From Lysobacteraceae bacterium (GTDB lineage Bacteria > Pseudomonadota > Gammaproteobacteria > DSM-19610): a stretch of DNA of 9,396 nucleotides. The position numbers and the translations under genes were made by a program. Positions 8,659-9,396 of the stretch are shown piece by piece. The stretch lies in NCBI GenBank assembly GCA_020201295.1, contig JAIVHA010000152.1, positions 8,592 to 17,987 on the forward strand, in the 5' to 3' direction. Numbering within the stretch: position 1 is the first letter of the stretch; each line of letters opens with the position of its first letter. Below the pieces are notes generated by a model that was given only the letters and a program-made list of their open reading frames with translations, did not search any database and was not told the origin of the DNA.

Positions 8659-9314
8659 AACTGAACTCCCTTGCGACCGGCGGCGGCGCCGTTATACCAG
8701 CGGGAAACGAAAATGGTGAAGGTATGCATCAACTTGGTGAAGGGGAACACCACCAGCAGCAATGCCACGCTCAACAGGTGGTAGGCCAGCATTTCCGTGT
8801 AGGGCAGGATCATGCGGTGATAGGCCAGGTAGCCTGTCAGCAACGGCAGGAAGGTCACCGCCCACACCAGATAGTCCACCCAGCTGGAGAGAAAGCGTCG
8901 CACCGGGTTGACCAGGCGGTGTACCAGCAATACCAGCAGTGCCACTATCGCAATCACCGTGGCCGCATCCACGACGAAGAAGGGCAGCGCCGGCCAGGAC
9001 AGGCCAAACACATCCTTGAACAACAGGATATGGGGAGCGAAGAACACCAGGGCGATCAGTAAGCCGATATGGAAGGCATACCCGGCATAGAGCACCACTG
9101 GCGCATTCTTCGCCAGACCCGGGGCCGGGATCGATCGATGCCAGACCGTGCGCCAGCCCGCGGCATTGGCGTTGCTCCTGGCTTCACTGAGATCCGGCTT
9201 GCGCCCCAGCAAGAACATTTCCAGGAAGCGCACCAGCACGCCCACCACGAAGATGATGGTGGCCCATTCCAGGGCGGGGCCACGCGCCCAGTTCAGCAAT
9301 TCCATGTCCGTCAT
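8655..9314 (-). CDS. isp1: Isp1, NarI/HdrE-like membrane cytochrome b subunit of the hydrogenase
   Basis: A 219-residue integral membrane protein with about five hydrophobic helices, near residues 17-36, 71-98, 110-132, 145-166 and 175-203. Histidines suited to bind haem b lie in or beside the helices: H82 and H95 in the second, and H179 and H197 in the last, the pattern seen in nitrate reductase gamma (NarI), DsrM and HdrE. It should anchor the hydrogenase in the cytoplasmic membrane and exchange electrons with the quinone pool, receiving them from Isp2. The ATG at 9312-9314 has AAGGAG (plus-strand 9322-9327) seven bases upstream. It overlaps the stop of the preceding gene and the start of isp2 by ATGA. 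Family assignment is strong from topology and neighbours; the exact haem ligands are inferred. Confidence 0.92.
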   Translation of the reverse strand: MTDMELLNWARGPALEWATIIFVVGVLVRFLEMFLLGRKPDLSEARSNANAAGWRTVWHRSIPAPGLAKNAPVVLYAGYAFHIGLLIALVFFAPHILLFKDVFGLSWPALPFFVVDAATVIAIVALLVLLVHRLVNPVRRFLSSWVDYLVWAVTFLPLLTGYLAYHRMILPYTEMLAYHLLSVALLLVVFPFTKLMHTFTIFVSRWYNGAAAGRKGVQL

Positions 9315-9396
9315 GATTTGTCTCCTTCAAGTTCATCGGCGGTAAGCGGTGTGTGTGCCGCCCTGGCGCCGGCCTTGACATACCGGTGGTGCAAGC
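9311..9396 (-). CDS. hynS: C-terminal end of upstream gene, probably the [NiFe]-hydrogenase small subunit (partial)
   Basis: An open frame enters from the right edge and ends at the TGA on 9311-9313, overlapping the isp1 ATG by four bases. It encodes 28 residues, LHHRYVKAGARAAHTPLTAD and eight more ending in DKS. This tail has no diagnostic motif. The call as small subunit rests on the known order hynS-isp1-isp2-hynL, on the tight coupling to isp1, and on the absence of a small subunit elsewhere in the window. A basic, His-containing tail would fit the cytoplasmic end after a membrane segment, but this is inference. Confidence 0.6.
   Translation of the reverse strand, partial: LHHRYVKAGARAAHTPLTADELEGDKS

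Noticed and set aside
7732..8664. 310-codon plus-strand open frame opposite isp2
   Set aside because: It is antisense to the Isp2 gene with its cysteine motifs, and its His/Gly/Gln-rich product looks like a shadow.

Overview
The window looks like chromosomal DNA from a GC-rich gammaproteobacterium. It most resembles a sulfur-oxidising or purple-sulfur lineage (Chromatiales/Ectothiorhodospiraceae type). The main clue is a [NiFe]-hydrogenase operon of the hynS-isp1-isp2-hynL kind, known from Thiocapsa and Allochromatium. The taxonomic guess is inference; no rRNA or other marker gene is present. Coding density is high, and I see no tRNA, rRNA, CRISPR array, transposase gene or phage gene.

Layout. 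(1) 63-2921, minus strand: pyruvate kinase followed 30 bases later by an FAD-dependent oxidoreductase resembling malate:quinone oxidoreductase; probably one transcript for central carbon metabolism. (2) 2922-3047: divergent intergenic region. (3) 3048-5315, plus strand: a signalling module. A CheY-like receiver fused to TPR repeats is broken by an apparent one-base frameshift near 4104-4121, with the rest of its C-terminus continuing in another frame to 4423. It is followed by a roughly 144-bp imperfect palindromic repeat (4438-4581) and then a small soluble histidine kinase (4623-5315). (4) 5352-5618, minus strand: a small conserved-type protein of unknown function, convergent with the kinase. 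(5) 5759-9396, minus strand: the hydrogenase operon. Transcription enters from the right edge. The end of the upstream gene, presumably the small subunit, overlaps isp1 (NarI-like membrane cytochrome b), which overlaps isp2 (HdrD/DsrK-like iron-sulfur protein), which overlaps the NiFe large subunit. All three junctions are 4-base ATGA overlaps.

How the parts work together. The hydrogenase genes should encode a membrane-associated enzyme. H2 is split at the NiFe centre of HynL, electrons pass through the small subunit's clusters to Isp2, then to haem in Isp1 and the quinone pool, or in reverse. The receiver-TPR protein and adjacent kinase form a plausible two-component pair whose output is probably protein-protein interaction, because no DNA-binding domain is visible. 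The most unusual points are the frameshift in the regulator and the large foldback repeat between it and its likely kinase.
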